A stretch of 64,000 nt of DNA. It comes from Adiantum capillus-veneris (taxonomy: Eukaryota > Streptophyta > Polypodiopsida > Polypodiales > Pteridaceae). The stretch lies in NCBI GenBank assembly GCA_014529385.2, contig CM043962.1, forward strand, positions 121,359,970 through 121,423,969, read 5' to 3'. Positions within the stretch are counted from its first letter, which is position 1. Every line of letters starts with the position of its first letter. The translations under genes were made by a program, and so were the position numbers. Below the pieces are notes generated by a model. It saw nothing but the letters and a program-made list of their open reading frames with translations, made no database searches and had not been told where the DNA came from. Shown piece after piece: positions 60,421-64,000 of the stretch.

Positions 60421-61331
60421 GAGAGAGAAGGGTAGTGGATAATGATTCAATTTTGTGGTAGCATTCAAAGGTTTGAAATCAACACAGACCCTAAATCTTC
60501 CATTTTTCTTGGACACAATAACTATTGGAGAAACCCATTCAGATTCCTCCACTTGAAAGATAAAATCTACTTCTAAAAGCTTTGTCACCTCTTCCCGAAG
60601 TACCTTCTCCTAAATGACTCCCAATCTCTTAAGCTTCCAAACCTTCTATTTGGCACCCTCCTTTAAGTTGATTCTATGATCGACTCCTTTCGCTCCTTGA
60701 AAGTCCATATATTCATTGGTAAATATCTTTGGAAACTTTGCAAACATACCTTTATACTCTTTCTGCTCTTGTTTCGTCAAGTCTTCTCCCAACATGCTTC
60801 TTACATTCATTTTAGAAGGCTCTATGATTGCTTTTGGATTCAATTTCTATTCCTTGATCTCCACATTATGCAAGGATGTTTCCTTTTCAACACTTATCCC
60901 AAATAGATGATGACACAATTGCATCAAATATTCCTTGTAGATGAAGCATCAATGTCATATGATCCAATTTTTGTTGAACTATATCTTGAATTTCCACTAA
61001 AGGTTGGGCATGGCTCTCATGTATCTTCATGTTGTAGACTATGGTTCTTCCTTTCTCTTGGTTAGGGATGGTGATCAAGCCTGTGCCCCAATATTACTTA
61101 GCACCAAGGGTTTATAAGCCATGGCCTCCTAAAATGACCGGGTAAGCATTTTCACCCACTTGCATCACCTAGCAATTGACCAAGCACTCAATCCCCAAGA
61201 CTCTTATCTTAACATCTTCAACTATCCTAAGACACCTTGTTTTTTCTATGGTTGGCCATACTCATACGGATCAAACCATTCACCGACATCTTGATTCCTG
61301 CTTCTTTCATGAGAGCCTCGGTCATGACACA
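60421..61331 (-). pseudogene. Gypsy pol fragment: RT start, linker and protease end
   Basis: From 60588 the frame has WVSPIVIVSKKNGRFRVCVD and LNATTKLNHYPLPF, where RT breaks off near 60420. At 60646-60843 the linker reads EQKEYKGMFAKFPKIF and GAKGVDHRINLKEGAK. At 60887-61331, in several frames, the protease end appears: MKEAGIKMSVNG, an MSMANHRK-type strand, GENAYPVILGGPWL, then GLITIPNQEKGRT. The protease start continues beyond the solo LTR at 62927. Confidence 0.7.
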
Positions 61332-61336
61332 CATCC

Positions 61337-62921
61337 TGTAACATTTAATGGCCTAAAAACTTGTGTGTAGCGGAAATTAGCATGAACATAGTGGGCATTT
61401 CATTAGAATAGATTCCTAATGAGAATTACAAGAGTGCTTGGGTGGAGAGAGCAACAAAAATCATAACACCTAGTTAGATAGCATGAACAATACTTTCAAA
61501 AGAGAGATAAATTTAGCTATTGACAACAGTTGAGGACCGGATTTTCATGGAGCCGGTCCCCCCTCCAAAAGGCTTTGTATTATGATTTCTCCCATCAAGG
61601 GAGACATTGTACAATACAATTCTTTGTGTTCCTTCAAGACTAGCTAGTGCAATAAAGATGAAAGCTTCATGCACTAAGCAAAACACTTATCAAACACAAC
61701 ATCAATTATCCCCGGTCTCAAACCCAAGACCTCACACACCTTCGAAGATGGTGAGAGCTAGAAGGGTATGAGAGTAGATTGAGAGGAAGAAGGAGTAGTC
61801 TCACGAGAAAGATGGACATCTCCTCACATAATCACTCATATTAGCATAGCTTAGCTTAGTAATTAGCATGGTAGAGGAGATGAGCATGCATTGAAGCTTG
61901 GCTCTTGGTTGGATTTGCATCACAAAACCAAGAGTTGTTGGTGTAGGCCTCCCTTCTCACAACCTTGGAGTAGGTGATAAGCTTTTCATTAAAGCTTGAG
62001 AAAGAGAGAGAGTCTTCTTTACTTCCCACATGAGATTGTGTGAGTGTGTGTGTGATAATGCCTTCCAAAAATCAGCCCCCTCTCTCTCTTGGTCGACCCC
62101 TCTTGCTATTTGCTCATGCTCTACCCTCATTGGACCTCCCCAGTCCTAGCCAATGGTAATTAAGCAGTATAAGTGATAGCCTTCTGACATGTGTCCCCCT
62201 TTCCCCTTTTGTGAGAGATTTAGGTAATTAAATAATTCAACTAAACTCTCATTGGACCCCTTTACCTCCTAGCCAATAGGAATCGGGCAAGCCATTGGGC
62301 TGTTGAATGCTCATTGGACCCCTTGGGAGACTGTCCAATAGTCTTCTAGAGGACTTAATTCTCATTAGTTCTTTTATTAAGTGTTTTTAAATTAATTAAA
62401 CTAGATTTACTCTAGCCTAATTCTCATTGGTCCACCTCCAAGGCATCCAATAGGAATTGGATACACCTTGTGGGCATCTGGGCTAGGGAGCTGACATGTG
62501 TCCCTCATTCCCTTTGTGTAAAGGGAGCTTGTGTGTGTGTGTGACTTTCTCTCTCATCCCCTACAAGCAAGGCTCTCCCCCTCATAATTAGGGATTTGTA
62601 AAGACTTTTTTGACACACACAAAGCATCCAATCCCCCCATGGTTGACCTTTGTACACAACCTTTGAATTTTGGAACCTTAGCAATTTGGAAGTCTTAATG
62701 GGCTGAACCTTAGGGTCTTTTTAGCCCATTGTTGCACATGGCTCTTTTGCAGATGGCCCCCCCTTTGGATCCCTATTTTCCCTCCTTTGGATCCCTACTG
62801 TGGCCGGTCTGCTAGCTTAACCAATATTCTAGCTTTTTCTCCCCTAGCACTTCCCCATATTAAATGATAAGTTTAACATGACAAAATCAATTAGGAGAAT
62901 TAAATATTGATTATTATGACA
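61337..62921 (-). mobile_element. Solo LTR of the B Gypsy family
   Basis: The 1585-bp unit begins tgtaac and ends tgaca on the plus strand. It is flanked by the same pentamer catcc at 61332-61336 and 62922-62926. It aligns with the LTR at 41982-44055 over many blocks. There is no internal element sequence, so it is a solo LTR left after recombination between two LTRs. The strand is inferred from the orientation of the B element. Confidence 0.85.
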
Positions 62922-62926
62922 CATCC

Positions 62927-63420
62927 ACATATGCTTGCACTTCTTTCTTCTTTCCCAATGTAGCTTCAACTATTGGCACCCTATCTATAGGGTGACTGAC
63001 CATCAAAGATGACACCATGCCTTGATGCTTTTCTCTCTTGGAAGGAAGCCATGTATTCACACATTTTGTCCATTGCCTCCTCATTTAGCATTTAAAGCCA
63101 CCAATTGACAAAAAGATGTATTAGCTTTTGTGTTCGTATGTCATCGACATCAAAGTCTTCAGCAGCTTTACCAAGAGGGTAGTCCTTTGGACCTATTTTT
63201 CTTCGTCATTGCCTCTTGTTTCTCTCTGGTTGATCTTCTAATTTAGCTTCTCCCTTCTTTGCTCTTGTTTCCCTCTCTTCTTCCATCTCTTTCTCCTTAT
63301 AAGGCCTGGCTCTCTTATTGGCCAAGACATCCACATCTTGGTGCTCAATGGAAATGATGTTGATAGCCCAACCTTTTTCATTCACACACAATGGTTGAGG
63401 TTGTGTTTGTCACAGTGGTG
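62927..63420 (-). pseudogene. Gypsy gag end and protease start
   Basis: On the minus strand a Glu/Lys/Arg-rich segment (63206-63391, with EKEMEEERETRAKKGEAK) is followed by VSSLMVSHPIDRVPIVEATL, GKKKEVQAYVD at 62927. That is the strand leading into the protease active site. The frame resumes after the solo LTR as VCVMTEALMKEAG. Confidence 0.6.
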
Positions 63421-63751
63421 CTTCTTGTAAAGTGTGAGCTTTATCCTAGAGTACTAGAGTATGAGTCAAGGAGGGAAAAGGTGGAATTATCGCCCATGTA
63501 TTGGTGCAAGGTTATAGAGCTACTTAAAGCTCATTTCATGAATAAACATATCCATTCCATTTTGCATTACATCTCTCTTGTTTATGGTGAGATTGTGATG
63601 GCTTAAAAACTACTCAAGATTATGTTTATGAGTCCAAGTTAATCTATCTTGGAACCTAATTTTCTTGAGTGATAATCTAGCCTACACACTCACCCGTGTG
63701 CACCATGTTTGTCTTTCATCCACCCTAGCTAGCACGATCCCATTCCCATCA
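63421..63751 (+). mobile_element. Possible LTR end before a primer-site-like sequence
   Basis: The sequence cattcccatca at its right end, two bases, and then tggtatctgagtt resemble the LTR-primer junctions seen elsewhere in the window. The left border is unknown. A short open plus frame (63391-63606) has no motif I know. Confidence 0.35.
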
Positions 63752-63753
63752 AG

Positions 63754-63766
63754 TGGTATCTGAGTT
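63754..63766 (+). promoter_or_regulatory. Primer-site-like sequence
   Basis: The sequence tggtatctgagtt matches the primer site of element A (tggtatctgagc) in its first 11 bases. Confidence 0.45.
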
Positions 63767-63788
63767 ATGGTGTGCTAGCTAGGTTATT

Positions 63789-63922
63789 ACCACGCTTTTG
63801 TGTTAGTATGATTAGAAGTATTTAATTATCAGTAGTATTTTCATTAGATTTCTCTACCATGCTTTTGTGTTAGTATGATTAGTAGTCTTTAATTATCATT
63901 AGCATTTCCATTAGATTTCTCT
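63789..63922. repeat. 67-bp tandem pair
   Basis: The units at 63789-63855 and 63856-63922 start accaygcttttgtgttagta and differ at about six positions. Confidence 0.9.
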
Positions 63923-64000
63923 ACCCTCTAAGCCACTACCCTCCATAGCTAGGTCAAGTTTGATTAAGATCTCCTTGCCCTAATTATGGTCAATTTTTAC

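Overview
The window looks like intergenic DNA from a large plant genome. It is AT-rich and non-bacterial, and almost everything recognisable is long-terminal-repeat (LTR) retrotransposon sequence. Between the elements lie very long (CT)n/(GA)n/(CA)n microsatellites and several tandem duplications. The retroelements use the initiator tRNA-Met primer site typical of plant Copia (tggtatcagagc), a tRNA-Asp-type site typical of Tat/Athila Gypsy elements, and the dual-RNase-H organisation of Tat elements. I cannot name the species. A seed plant, fern or lycophyte would all fit. I found no convincing host gene, no rRNA gene, no functional tRNA gene and no CRISPR array.

Layout. 1-2207: an old non-autonomous LTR element (only the end of its left LTR is in the window). 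3625-8852: a complete, apparently intact Ty1/Copia element on the minus strand, with two 322-bp LTRs that read as identical, a 5-bp target duplication, a primer site, a polypurine tract and one open gag-pol frame. 11.5-12.2 kb: the ends of two decayed Gypsy elements. 12.2-19.1 kb: a decayed Tat-like Gypsy element (plus strand) with gag, protease, RT, RNase H, a second RNase H and integrase. 19.4-24.4 kb: a putative Tat/Athila-type LTR and primer site followed by a non-coding interior that holds two tandem-repeat zones. 25-28.5 kb: a cluster of microsatellites and a long inverted repeat. 29.8-33 kb: a 3' LTR preceded by the ruin of a long coiled-coil ORF, itself interrupted by another LTR. 35.6-41 kb: a chimeric Gypsy pol (minus strand) with two integrase zinc-finger regions and protease-like segments at both ends. 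42-52.6 kb: Gypsy element B (minus) interrupted by chromodomain Gypsy element A (minus), which itself contains an inverted fragment of a second A copy. 55.3-55.9 kb: a PIF/Harbinger-like transposase remnant. 54.9-58.7 kb: giant CT arrays. 59-63.4 kb: more Gypsy pol debris, with a solo LTR of the B family (5-bp target duplication) inserted at the protease active-site region.

How the pieces fit. The only element that could still be autonomous is the Copia element. The rest is layered: B was invaded by A-family copies, another Gypsy was invaded by a B-family LTR, and later deletions and inversions scrambled the result. Three recurrent themes deserve attention. First, a short stem-loop with an AGGA loop sits just upstream of the polypurine tract in four Gypsy 3' ends. 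Second, CT microsatellites lie at the U5 ends of LTRs, so retrotransposition may spread them. Third, a (GA)n-spacer-(CT)n unit carries its spacer in both orientations in adjacent duplicates. Boundaries given with 'about' in the evidence are approximate, because they were set by eye.
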